A stretch of DNA of 64,000 nt, taken from positions 2,604,001 to 2,668,000 of the forward strand of contig JAGTWJ010000003.1 in NCBI GenBank assembly GCA_020064725.1, given 5' to 3'. A program made the position numbers and the translations under genes. The notes beneath the pieces were generated by a model. It saw nothing but the letters and a program-made list of their open reading frames with translations. It did no database searches and had not been told where the DNA came from. Position 1 is the stretch's first letter; every line of letters begins with the position of its first letter. Shown piece by piece: positions 35,408 to 46,776 of this stretch. Source of the DNA: Drechslerella dactyloides. Taxonomy: Eukaryota > Ascomycota > Orbiliomycetes > Orbiliales > Orbiliaceae.

Positions 35408-36299
35408 CTTATGCCGTGTGCTTGTCGAGTCGTAAGAGACGTTATTCGGAATACCTTGACACCGTGAACAAGAGTTACGAAGCGCGAAATCCACAAATGT
35501 GCGGATATATCAGATATCCGCCTTTCGGAACCCGTGTGGTCAAGAGGATGAACAAGGTTTCTGTGTCTGTGAGCCGGCCCTTTATAAATGGTTGTAGTCC
35601 AGAAATCAGGTGCTCGCACCAGTAACCGTGTGTACGAGGTGTGCCAAATAGCCTGACTGCAGCACGAGATCATGCTGACTTCGCTCTGCTTCGCGCATCG
35701 ACCACGCAGAAGCCCAATAAGCTCTCGCAGAGTTATTGTGGCTTCGAACTGGCATGCTGATCGTTGGATGGAACGGCGAACCGTGCATCAGCTTGCTGAC
35801 CCAGCCGAGTCGTCAGCTCAGCCCAACTGCCAGTGCGGGCGAATGCACGACTCAATTGGACGCGCGCATACGTTTTCGCACTGCGGAAAAGCTGTAGTCC
35901 CGTAAGCTGAGGACAACTTTTCCCGGTTCTGCAAGATGCTGTGCTGAGCGTCCGAGCTAAGGTCACCGAGGACTATTTTATTGGTTAGGTCGCCGCATCC
36001 GGTCCCTTGTCGGCTCTATCTTGAATGCAAGCTGACCACCAAAAAAAGAACAGGAGCTGTAGGGCAGAGGAGCAATGATCTAAATGTCTTTCGTCCGTCA
36101 TGAACCACAAGGTTAGCTGAGAGAGGTTTGAAGCGCGTGTTTAAATACCGCTGCAGGTCTCGGTCACCAACGTGAACCTATTGCCTATGTTCTCAAAAAG
36201 GTGTGGGCGACAACGGAACCTTCGCGAGCAAGTTATTTCTTACTTACCTGGGTACTTCATAGGAGAGTACTCTGCAACGAAGCCTCTCAAACAGCGACC
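35408..36299. promoter_or_regulatory. Shared divergent promoter of the peroxygenase and alpha-dioxygenase genes
   Basis: An 892-bp interval between two outward-reading oxidoreductase genes. No coding sequence with domain content is found. A head-to-head layout often gives co-regulation in fungal clusters, but no binding site is diagnostic here. Confidence 0.55.
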
Positions 36300-38410
36300 A
36301 TGGAGCAAAAGAATAACACTGTGGTCAACCCGACCTTTAAGCCTTCATTCTTCGAGAATGTCGGCATTAAGCTCTTCCGCTTGGTAAACGGCCTCGTTCC
36401 TTGGCACAAACTCCCTGGTTTTCTCGGGGCCATCAATCTAGGTGTACTGCGTGTTGAGCTCCGTGCGTACAATCTCCACGATGGATATTCTACTGCCGCC
36501 CCTCAAGGAACCGTAAGCTCCGATCCTGTTGAAGACGAGCGGTATCTGGGGGCCCGCAACTCGGATGGCAAATTCAACTCATTGCAACTGCCACGGATGG
36601 GGTGTACCGGGATGCGCTTTGGGAGGAATTTTCCAAGGCAGTACACTCCAAGACCGACGGACGAGGAGCTGTGGACGCCGAATCCGAGGATGCTCAGTGA
36701 GAGGTTCATGAAGAGGAAGGAAGACGGAGGATTCATCCCTGCGACGACGCTGAACCTGCTGGCGGCGGCGTGGATCCAGTTCCAGACGCACGACTGGTTC
36801 AATCACGAGAGGGTGAGTGTCGTGTGTTGCGTTACGAAGCACTCTTCCAGAAGGGAAACTACCCAGCCCGCGGTTTCGCGCTGTGTAACATCGTCCAGAT
36901 GCTGACTCAACACAATGGGCAGAGCGATGCGGACTTTGACATTCCGCTGCCGCCAGGCGACACTTGGCCGCACGGCAAGATGTTGCTCCACCACACCAAG
37001 CCTGACGCTACGCTCGATGACTCGGACATCGCTTGTCCAGGCTACAGAAACACCAACACGTCGTGGTGGGATGGCTCCCAAATATATGGTTCCGAAGAAT
37101 CCGTCACGAACACCCTCCGGGCAAAGCATCCCGATGGCAAGCTAGAGCTTACACCAGACGAGAGTGGCAGGCCGATATTTTTACCCCGTGACGTCGATGG
37201 CAACGTCAGGACGGGATTTGCCGATAATTGGTGGGTCGGGATGGAGATGCTCCATACATTGTTTGCGCTGGAGCATAACGCTTTGTGCGATATGTTCCGG
37301 AAGGCTTATCCTGGCTGGACTGGGTGTGTAGCCTTTCTCATAGTATATCAACACGTTTAGATTTGACACAGCTTACTAACCTATTTCTGAATTCTAACGC
37401 GTAGAGACCAAATCTTCGACAAAGCTCGACTCGTCAACTGTGCTTTGATGGCGAAAATCCATACGGTTGAATGGACACCGGCAATCCTCGCGCATCCAGC
37501 CCTGCAGATTGCAATGTCTGCAAACTGGTGGGGTCTCGTCGGAGAAAAATTGACAAAGCTCTTGGGTCGCATTTCAAAAAGTAGCGAGACCATCAGCGGT
37601 ATCCCAGGATCCGGGGTAGACCAGTACGGCGTTCCTTTCTCTCTCACCGAGGAGTTTGTATCTGTGTATAGAATGCATTCCTTAATCCCGGACAACATCG
37701 CTTTTTTCGGCGTTGGGGAAGGCGGGAGACATGTATCCACGGTCCCGGTGGATCAAACTTTGCTTGCAAATTCGCGCCAGTTGTTCCTCAAATCCGGTGG
37801 CGGTTTATCGTTTACGGATGCCTTCTATTCTTTTGGAATAAACTACCCCGGCGCTATAACAAACTTCAACTATCCGAACTTTCTACGCAATCTCTCTACT
37901 CCCGACGGCCAAGTCAAGGATATGGGAACTGTGGACATCCTTCGCGACCGCGAACGGGGTGTGCCGCGCTACTGTCAATTCAGACGCCTCCTCCGTCTTC
38001 CTGTGCCCAAATCGTTTGAAGAATTAACAGGTGGTAACAAAGCTCTGGCAAAAGACCTCAGCGATGCATACAATGGCGACATAGAGCTTGTCGACGCTCT
38101 TGTGGGTAGCCATTCGGAGCCATTGCCTAAGGGGTTTGGGTTCAGCGAGACGGCTTTTAGGGTCTTTATACTTATGGCAAGCAGGCGCTTGAAAAGTGAT
38201 CGTTTCATTGCCGGGCAATGGAACGAGGAAACATATACAAGGGAGGGATTTAGATGGGTACAGAATACTGGGATGAAGGATGTTCTTGGCAGACATTTCC
38301 CGGAACTCAATTCAGTGCTAAGTAAGAGTAAAAACGTGTTCGCACCGTGGAACATGCTTGGGGAAAGCAAAAAGTATGACGGGGTCGAAACTACTGTGCC
38401 GAAGAAGTAG
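36300..38410 (+). CDS. Fatty-acid alpha-dioxygenase (PIOX-like, animal-haem-peroxidase superfamily)
   Basis: Exons 36300-36812, 36923-37323, 37405-38410 (639 aa, close to the length I recall for plant alpha-dioxygenases). The enzyme family converts fatty acids to 2-hydroperoxy acids, which decay to aldehydes one carbon shorter. Seen: distal His164 in WIQFQTHDWFNH; TSWWDGSQIYGS; FALEHNALCDMF; ARLVNCALMAKIHTVEWTPA; and VPFSLTEEFVSVYRMHSLIP with the catalytic Tyr393 and proximal His396. DRERGVPRYCQFRRLLRLP and FSETAFRVFILMASRRLKSD follow. The similarity to plant PIOX proteins runs over the whole length, unlike the larger fungal linoleate diol synthases, and there is no P450 part. An alternative acceptor at 36898 would add eight residues (MLTQHNGQ) after His-Glu-Arg. 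No signal peptide is seen. It is the last intact gene before the AT-rich block. Confidence 0.9.
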
Positions 38411-40890
38411 GCAGTCTAGTCTTCGAATGTCCCATATATGGTGCATCCGAGCTTTCGCAGCGGTAGGATTATACAAGAAGACAATGTGCAAGCGTTATGG
38501 ATAATGTACGCCCAGACCATATTAAAGAGGCTTTTCTAGAGTATTTGTAGAGCCACGGGACTGGCATTGCCCAGTTCGATCTATGTTGGCGTCACAACCA
38601 GACTCCATTTTCCGAACCTGTTCGTATCGCATCGTATGACCACCTTATTCATTTCTATCACAACGCACATATTTGTTGCGAATTTGCATTGTAACCTGCC
38701 TTAGTACCCTCAAACTGGATGCATTGACCTCTTACTGGCTTCGCATATTATACATAGGCCTAGCGGTACTCAACAGAAAGCCATATTCTTAATATAAAAA
38801 TCTTTGGGTGTGCTACATAGTCAACTTGATTTGTGTGGGAAACGTCGGCGGATACTCTATAAAACATATATCATCCTCCTGGTTCCCATAAGAGGCAATG
38901 CATATCCTCTGGGACACCTGTACCTCACCATGTGATCTAAAAATGGTTCATATGTCGAATAAAATAGCCTGATGGTGACTTTGAAACAAACATTCGAGTT
39001 TTCCAGGCGTAAAAGAGTCTCGAAAAGGACGTGCTCCCCGCTACGGGAAAAGCAATCGATGTATGTCAAAAGCTCAGAGACGATCCCTGGTATTCCGCGG
39101 TGTTGCATTCGTTTGTGACGAACTCGACCGGTCATTCCAGGTTTGCAGCAGCACTGGCGGTCTCATATAATTGGAAGGCGTCGCTATTGAGGACCTGCTA
39201 AGAAGAGTGTGATAGAGATTTTTCCGCTATCCGCCTCTTCGTTGTGAAGAAATCGCACCATATATTAGGTACATACACCCGAAGCCGGTCCTCGTTTCAT
39301 GTCTCAAGAGAAGAGTCACCATCACTGCGCCATGTCATGGGATTTCATGGGATTGAGTGACGCTTGAGCTTCCCGTAGACCAGCCTTTACAGGCCGATGA
39401 TCCTAATATCTCAAACTTTTCCGTAAAATACGCAAACTGTACGCAAAACAAAATTCTGGTCGCTTTTATTGGCGTGCGGAACTTGGTATATTGTCTTTGT
39501 GACCCTACCAAGTTAACTAAGCAACATGGCAGAGATCATGATGAGCGAGAGGCGTTTTTGTGTATGCAAAGGATACATGACCATTTAACGTAGCTTTCTA
39601 CCAATATTATTGATGTAGTAGTAAATACACCATAGCCGTTGTGATGTGTATATATAGATATGGCTATCTGGAATACCGTCGATAGATAGCCCAAGAGCCT
39701 GTTAGGATGGAATAGTCACCTTTCTTTGTTCGGCTGAGATCAAACGGGCTTCTATGGATTAATATACTACTCAGTATATACTTACTTAATGCTCATGCTT
39801 CAACAAGGATCAAATTTCGCAGAGGAATACGCTGAAACACATGATAAGGTCGATTTCTTAAATATGCAGATTACCTCCAGTCGGATTTGATTGCTGTATA
39901 TATAGCTACCTTGTAGTGTTTTATTTTATTTTATTTTATTTTGGGGGGGCGTTGTTATCGTCGGTATGGACATGCATCTTGGAGAAAAAAACAAAGCCTG
40001 CAGCTGGTCAATATTCTCTACAGCTTGTCTCGTAAACCAGACAGCCGTCCTTTTGGGCCTGCGAAGGAAGGCGGCTGGCTTGCGAGACAATCTACAGCCG
40101 CGTTCAAGAGAAAGCGGTTAATTGTGTTGTAGTGTGGTAAGGAAAGGCTTGGTTTGTGGAACCAATAGTAACAGGCGCTACCAAGTGTTGTGTATGCTGG
40201 CAGGTCTGAGGCTGATTCCTAATAAGCCTACTACATATGCATACTGTGATACGTTCTTGGCTCGGAGTAAGATTTTTTGAGCCTCCGAGCTGAGCTCAGA
40301 AGCTAGTAGAAGCACTGTTTCTATGCACATGTACACGTTCCATAATTTGCGCTCGATATCGGTCCTTCGAATAACCTCTCGAACCTATTTAGTTCCCATC
40401 CACGACCCAGCTGTGCCATCACGCGTGAACTGTTTAGGATATCTGGTCTCGGAACAATGGAGGAGACTGTCTCCTGCCGTCGATGCCACCCAGTGCCTAT
40501 AGCCAACCCTGGGAGTAGTCTAAACGATGCTATAGGTTCACATTCCGATGAACGAGAGCTGGAATCACAAACACCCAGTAGCTATCAAGAAATCCGAGGC
40601 TGGAGGCGGATCGTGCTCCATTTCACACCATCGTAAGTAACATTGCAGCCCACTACAACGCACTGCGGATAGCTGTCGAATAGCGAGCGGGATCCAGCCG
40701 CATCTGTTCCGTTTATAATACTCGGAGCATGGAGCTGAGTGTTTACGTATTAACTCCATCCACCGCAAGTTATTTGGAGAATAGGGCTGGCTAGAAAGTT
40801 CTTAGAGTACCTCTAATTCTGAAATCTGTAGATGGTTTGCGGTGACAATGGGCACTGGTATTGTCTCTATCCTGCTTTACAAAATGCCTT
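38411..40890. other. Gene-free transition to the AT-rich block
   Basis: No supported gene. The frame 38857-39135 on the minus strand (92 codons) has no domain I recognise. A TTTTA run lies at about 39918-39944, followed by G7. A+T content rises in the last few hundred bases before 40.9 kb. Confidence 0.5.
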
Positions 40891-40891
40891 A

Positions 40892-41257
40892 TCAGTGCCC
40901 ATGCATCAAATACATCGTGATTACCATATTCTGTCTTAACATACTCCTTTTTCTTCTATTTACTATTATAACAATTGTGTGATATGCAATATTTCTTGGA
41001 TTATGGGGGTTTATAATATGGTATCCCCTGCAGTCACTGTTCATAGGGACATTTCCAATGGGCTTATGCATAGTAATGAATATGATGGTCCTAGTTTGTC
41101 TTTCCTGGGGTAAAAATATGCTTACCATTGTATGGGTTTTATGGTGGATTGATGTTGTAATAGTATTCCTTTGCTGTATGTATTTGCTGTTTGTTATATA
41201 AATGATCCGATCCTGAGTGTCTATTTTAAAGTCTGCTTCTAAAATACAAGTACACAA
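40892..41257 (-). pseudogene. Possible LTR-retrotransposon integrase relic
   Basis: A 121-codon minus-strand frame reads KPIGNVPMN, then NIAYHTIVIIVNRRKRSM. This loosely resembles the Ty3/gypsy integrase block around the second catalytic residue (typical pattern: Y-D-A-I-L-V-V-V-D-R), with the Asp changed to Asn as G-to-A mutation would do. The match is by eye and weak; it could be chance. Confidence 0.25.
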
Positions 41258-42884
41258 GGTAGCTGTTGTATGGTTTCTAGTTTCTCTTCTTGTTCTATTC
41301 TAGGTGTAGATTAGATATTGTTACTGTTGAGTTTCTGGGCCTTGAATCTAGGCTATTGCTAAGCTTAATATAGCTAATTGTCAGCAATAGAATGCATAAA
41401 TACAAAACCCAATTAAGGGGAATAAATATAATCTGGCTATTTTTAATTGTATTAACAATTGTTGTATTATTTTCTGGCTTTCTTGTTGCTGAGGTATTTA
41501 TAGACCACCTTACACATACTCTTCAGACATTTATAATATTTTATATATTATGGGGTTGTAGGGTTCCCCTCTTAATAGTAGTATTAGTTATATATTTTTA
41601 ATGATTAATTTTTTATTATCTTTTAGATTTGGAAATTATTATATCCATCTTTTTACTAGTTGGATTTCTTGGATTTGGTGTATTTGCTATTATGAAATTT
41701 GGATAATATATTGTTTCTGGTTATTGGTATTTTACCAGTTATAAAGAATGTTGGTGAGATACTTTATGTGTTGGGATTTGGGGTTGGGTTGATAATGTGG
41801 GGTTTTACACTGGTATGGCTGTTCTTTGCTGTTGTGAGTATAAGTAACACCATCAACTATTCTTTTAATGTAGGTAAGGGAAGGGGTTGTTTAGTTGATT
41901 GACTGGTTATGACTATTAGTCTTGGACTAGAATATTATGATGATAGTTTTATTGGTATCTATATTTTGAAAAATAAGAGGCTGATTTTTTTTCTGTTATC
42001 TATTAGGTTTCTGGTGCTTTGTTTTTCTTAGTAAGGTCATATCTATGGTTTAGGTAAATTTGTTAAGAATGTTAATAAAATTTCTATTTTGTAGATGGTA
42101 TGTTTGTGCTTGTTATGATCTAGATATTGGAAGAGTTGTCAAGTAATGTCTTTAAAGTTTTTATAATGGTATAAAATATGTTTATGGGAGATGATGTGAT
42201 TAGTTTTATAAGAAAAGCAGTTTATTAGCTGTAATATAGGTTTTTACTCTGATGATTATTGGCCTTTAGATTTTTGTATTAGTTTGAATTGTTAAGTAAA
42301 TATAGAAAAGAAAACTTATATTTTTATTATGTGCTAGGCTGTACTTGAAAAAGATAACAAGAGTAAGTAACTTTGGAGGTCTCTATACAACCAATAGTAT
42401 TTTAGAAAAACTTCAATATAAAGGATTACCAGGAAAACTGAGTTAAACCATATTTATTTTTATTTGGATTAGATAAAAATTTTTAATATTTATATATAGA
42501 ATAAAACTCTGAAATTTTAAGTTATAATCATTAGCAGAAATTTTAGGTTATATCAGATTCAGGAAAATGGTTTAGTGGACTACATCAGTATAAAAAATAA
42601 AAAACTGGTTAAATACCATTTTAATATTTAAAAAATCTAAAGTATAATAAAAATAAAAGCCAGAGCTAGAAGAATTCCAGGCCCTATCATAATATTTATA
42701 TATTTATATATAATAAGAATTGATTATAATATCTTATCACAACACAAGCTATAATGAACACAACTGACATCTACTAAAAAACAACAATATTAGTTAATAT
42801 ATAGATTCTATAGGTTGAGGTTAATAATAATAGAAAAAGGAATCTCTATCTTAAATATTAACTAATAAACTATATACTAGAAGG

Positions 42885-42996
42885 CTGCTTCCGCAGCACT
42901 TAAACCTGACTGAAACTGATCTAATTATATATATACATAAATTATTAGGCCTTCAGTCAGGCCCGCCTTCGCCGGCCCCTCCCGAAGGCCTATTGT
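42885..42996. repeat. GC-rich hairpin cluster inside AT-rich DNA
   Basis: Two hairpin-forming GC islands, GCTGC-TTCC-GCAGC at about 42889-42902 and a nested inverted repeat GGCCTTC...GAAGGCC at about 42952-42990 with an inner GCCGGCGAAGGC-type stem, sit in DNA that is otherwise nearly all A and T. Origin unknown. Confidence 0.6.
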
Positions 42997-43004
42997 TTAA
43001 AATT

Positions 43005-43090
43005 TTTTATTATTTGTTTAATTTTTTATAATTAATTTTGTTAATTTTTTATAATTACTTAATTTTGTTAATTTTTTATAATTGTTATGA
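43005..43090. repeat. Short direct repeat TTAATTTTTTATAATT
   Basis: Three to four copies of a unit containing TTAATTTTTTATAATTA with a TTTTG spacer follow each other. AT-rich, non-coding. Confidence 0.6.
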
Positions 43091-43469
43091 TATGTAGGTC
43101 GAGATCTCATACACATAGTAGTATATATTACAATAATATCTGTAGATTACATGGTAAAGTGCTAGGAGACTATTAAATAACAGTCTACAGACCACATAAT
43201 TATATAATTATTTAAAATATTCTATTATTTATTAATAACTAAATATTCTACAATTTATATATTATTATCTATTAAACTATATACTAATTATAATCTAAAT
43301 TATTATTTAATCTAATATTTTAGCTTAATCTAAAATAAATTATAAAATAATTATTTAATATAAATTATTAATTATACTACTATAATAATTTTACTATAGT
43401 TCTTATTACAAACTACTTTATAAAATATTTTATTTATTATTTATTAAATAATTTATAGATTATTTAATT

Positions 43470-43975
43470 AACTATTTTAATAATTAAACTAGAAACTATT
43501 TTATTAACTACTTTAAATACTGTTATATTAGTTTATTCTGTGAGCTATTATATTAATTATTTTGCTAAATATTTTTAAAAATTAGGTACTTATTATTCTA
43601 CCATCTGCTTTATTTATTATTGTCTTAGCTGCTTTGTTTGTTATTATATGAGCTGATTATATATTACTCTGGTAACTATTATACTAGCTGTTTTATAAAT
43701 TACTTATACTTTATTTTAATAGTTACTATATTAATTATTATGTTAGCTGCTTTAGTAGCTATTATATTTATTATTTTTGTAAATTACTTATATACTATTT
43801 TAGTAGCTATTATACTAACTGTTATATTAGCTGCTATATCAGTTGCTTTGTAAGTTACTATACTAGTTATACTATTACAACTACTATATATGTTGTTATG
43901 GTAGTTGTTTTTGTAAGCTGCTATATTAACTACTCTATGAGCTGTTTGTGTACTGCTATAGATATTGTTTTTATA
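43470..43975. repeat. Degenerate minisatellite with AGCTGCTATAT-like units
   Basis: Words such as TTAGCTGCTTT, GTAGCTATTATA, TTAGCTGCTATA and GTAAGCTGCTATA recur every 20-35 bases over 500 bp. This looks like a tandem array in which most C has become T. The 71-codon hydrophobic frame 43638-43853 is a by-product of this repeat and is not called as a gene. Confidence 0.5.
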
Positions 43976-44334
43976 AAGTTAAATTATTTGGGAATATATC
44001 TTTAGATATATAGTTGATATTGAAATAGTTTATGGCTTATAAATTCTTTTTAAATATGTATTTGTTTTGTTTAATGGTTGGTATGTAATTTAATATAGTA
44101 ATTTATTTAAAATTTATATATTTTTTTTATTTTTTAGTTTTACTATACTAGAGTACTTATCTTAAATTATGTTAAGTATTTAAATTGTAGGGTAAGTTTA
44201 TAAAATAAATAAAAAGTTTATAAAATATATTAAACTATAAAATAGCTTATTTTATAAATAGTAGAATAAAAGAAAAAAAGATAATAATTTAATTTATAAA
44301 ATAAATATTAATATATCTTTTCTCTTTTTTTTTT

Positions 44335-44465
44335 TTTTATTATTGTGAATGTGTAAGCGTTCAACAGTGATGCGTCTTCCACAGAGGTATATAGGTCTCT
44401 TCTAGAGGATGTTGATAATATCTTAGTATCTACTAGAGAGGACTCTATAAAAAAGGTGGATTAAA
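44335..44465. other. Less degraded island in the AT-rich block
   Basis: About 130 bases keep a near-normal base composition (AAGCGTTCAACAGTGATGCG and following), with abrupt edges to pure AT sequence. It has no coding frame. It may be the edge of a single-copy target between two elements or an unmutated terminal repeat. Confidence 0.35.
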
Positions 44466-44925
44466 AAATAGCAAACTTATTAAGCTTGTTTATTAATTAT
44501 TTTTTTTAATAGAACTATAATCTGATAATAGATGTCTTTTATATATAGTTGTTTTTATATAATAATATTTCAGTTTAAATAATATTTATAAAATAGAGTA
44601 GTTATTACCTTTTATAAAATTTATTCTATTAATTTAATAGTAATTTATTAAGAGATTGTGTTAAAAACTCTTATATTTATAATATTATTTTTATAAAGAG
44701 AATTATATTTTTTTGATATTATATTATATTTTTTAATATAACGATATTTATTTAATAATTATATTTTTTTTATTATTAATTCTAATTTTTATAGAGTTTT
44801 TATTATTTTGTTATTATATTTTATTATATTATATATTATAATATAAAGTTATTATAATTATTACTATTTTTATAGAGTTTATTTTTATTATTTAGATTTA
44901 TTTTATTTAATAGTAAGATTATTAT

Positions 44926-45002
44926 TTAGTAATTATATATTTTATGTTAATAATTATATATTTTATTTTAATAATTATATATTTTATTTTAATAATTATA
45001 TA
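44926..45002. repeat. 21-bp tandem repeat
   Basis: About 3.5 copies of TTTTATTTTAATAATTATATA in direct succession. Confidence 0.75.
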
Positions 45003-45399
45003 GTTATTTTATTTTAAATATTTTTATACTTTATTATATATTTAGGCTGTTTACTTTTTTAATAGAATAATTTATTAATAGTTTTAGATTTATAAATTTT
45101 TTTTTTTTTATAATTATCTTTTATTTTATTTAATATATAAGTTTTGTTAAGTAAGAATAGTTATATTAGTATTTATTTTATTAAAAAAATATATTTTTTT
45201 ATATTAATAATTATATTAATTTACTATATAATGGTTTTATTATAAAATATATTTATAAATAGTATATTATTTATTAGAAGTTTTTTTATTTATTTTTTAT
45301 AATTTTTAGGATTTTATTTTTTTTGGAATTTATTTTATATTTTTAGATAGTTAGGTTTTTTAAGATTTATTTTAGAAATCTTTTTTTTTTTTTTAGATA

Positions 45400-46481
45400 A
45401 CGTCAACGATAAGCGACCGGCACAGACAAGTGACCGGCACACCACCACAGTCAAACACCCCACCAAAACCCTTTTATTTAATATCTTAATAAATATCTAT
45501 TATAAAATTATAAAAAAAATATTTTAAAATAAATATTATTTTAAATAATTAAATTATGATTTTTTTAATTTTTTAATGTTAATATTAAATTAATAATTAT
45601 TATTTTAATTATTATAAAAAACAACACATTTTTTTAGTGTTTGACTGTAAATATCTCTATAATATATCCATAAAAATCTCTAAAAATTAAAAATATAATT
45701 AAAATCTATATAATCTAGGTCTGTGTAAGCTTATTCTTTATTATATTAAAAATTAAGTCCTATGAGGGCGGCTAAAGTCAGCACAACACATCCAACTATT
45801 TTAGAAAAAATTATATATAAAGATATTATAAAAAAATTTAAAAAATTTAATTTTAATTTTAATATATTAAAAATTAATTATTATATTTTTTTTAATTTTT
45901 TTTTATATATTATATAATTTAATATTAATATTTTTAATTTTTATAATAAAAAATTTTAAAAAATTGAATTTTTAATAAAAAAAATTAAAAATACTATAAA
46001 ATTATAATTTAATCTTATTTAATTTAATATTAATTTTTTTAAATTTTTTTTATAATATTTTTATATATAATTATTAAGAAAAATAGCTGGTGTGTTGTAC
46101 CGACTTTAACTGTCTTTATAGAACTTAATTTTTAATAAAATAAATAATAGGCTTACACAGCCCTAGATTATATAGATATTTATTATATATTAGATTTTTA
46201 GAAATTTTTATTAATATATTATAAAGATATTTACAGTCAAACACTAAAAAAATTTGTTGTTTTTTATAATAATTAAAATAATAATTATTAATTTAATATT
46301 AACATTAAAAAATTAAAAAAATCATAATTTAATTATTTAAAATAATATTTATTTTAAAATATTTTTTTTATAATTTTATAATAGATATTTATTAAGATAT
46401 TAAATAAAAGGGTTTTGGTGGGGTGTTTGACTGTGGTGGTGTGCCGGTCACTTGTCTGTGCCGGTCGCTTATCATTGACGT
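45400..46481. mobile_element. Foldback element E1 (full-length palindrome, TA target)
   Basis: A 1082-bp non-autonomous element flanked by TA (45398-45399 and 46482-46483). Its ends begin ACGTCAAcGAT and carry two AAGCGACCGGCACA-type units 17 bp apart. The two halves are inverted copies of each other over their whole length, with the axis near 45940. For example, AACACATCCAACTATTTT at about 45785 pairs with its reverse complement at about 46085. The word GTCAAACAC occurs four times, alternately inverted (45450, 45638, 46236, 46422), so each half can also fold by itself. There is no coding capacity; the terminal design matches the Fot1 elements nearby, which may mobilise it (inference). Confidence 0.85.
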
Positions 46482-46483
46482 TA

Positions 46484-46774
46484 GAGATTTTTATTTATAA
46501 TAAAGATATTTTTTAGAAAATAATAAAATATTTAAAAAAGAAGTTTTAGTTATTTATTTATTTAATAATTATTGTTTTATAGAATAAATTGTAGAATATA
46601 TAAGTATAAAGAAATCTATATATTAAATTATAACTTTTTATTTTTTTAAAATTAAAATATTATAAAATAAAAGATTCTTGATTAATTTATAATTTAAATT
46701 TAGTAATAAAAATCTTTTATATTATACTTTTACTATCTTTTATAAATTAAAGTGCAAAAAAATGATTTATTATA
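46484..46774. other. AT-rich spacer between E1 and Fot1 copy C
   Basis: About 290 bp of almost pure A/T sequence with stops in all frames. It may be the same degraded host element that continues right of copy C. Nothing further can be read. Confidence 0.4.
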
Positions 46775-46776
46775 TA

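Larger units (their letters stand above)
40891..45397. mobile_element. RIP-degraded AT-rich block, unassigned transposon remains
   Basis: Beyond about 40.9 kb the DNA becomes very A+T rich, stop codons fill all frames, and CpA/TpG give way to TpA, as RIP produces. The left edge (40900-42300) still keeps G and T on the + strand and few C, i.e. mainly C-to-T change on this strand. No gene survives. Individual structures inside it (possible integrase relic, GC hairpins, tandem repeats, less degraded island) are listed separately. Confidence 0.65.

Noticed and set aside
38857..39135. 92-codon minus-strand frame downstream of the alpha-dioxygenase gene
   Set aside because: Not recognisable, no intron structure or domain; it may be chance.
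43638..43853. Hydrophobic 71-codon frame resembling a membrane protein
   Set aside because: Produced by TTA/TAT/ATT-rich degenerate tandem repeats; similar frames at 52307 and 53152 are antisense of the LINE copy.
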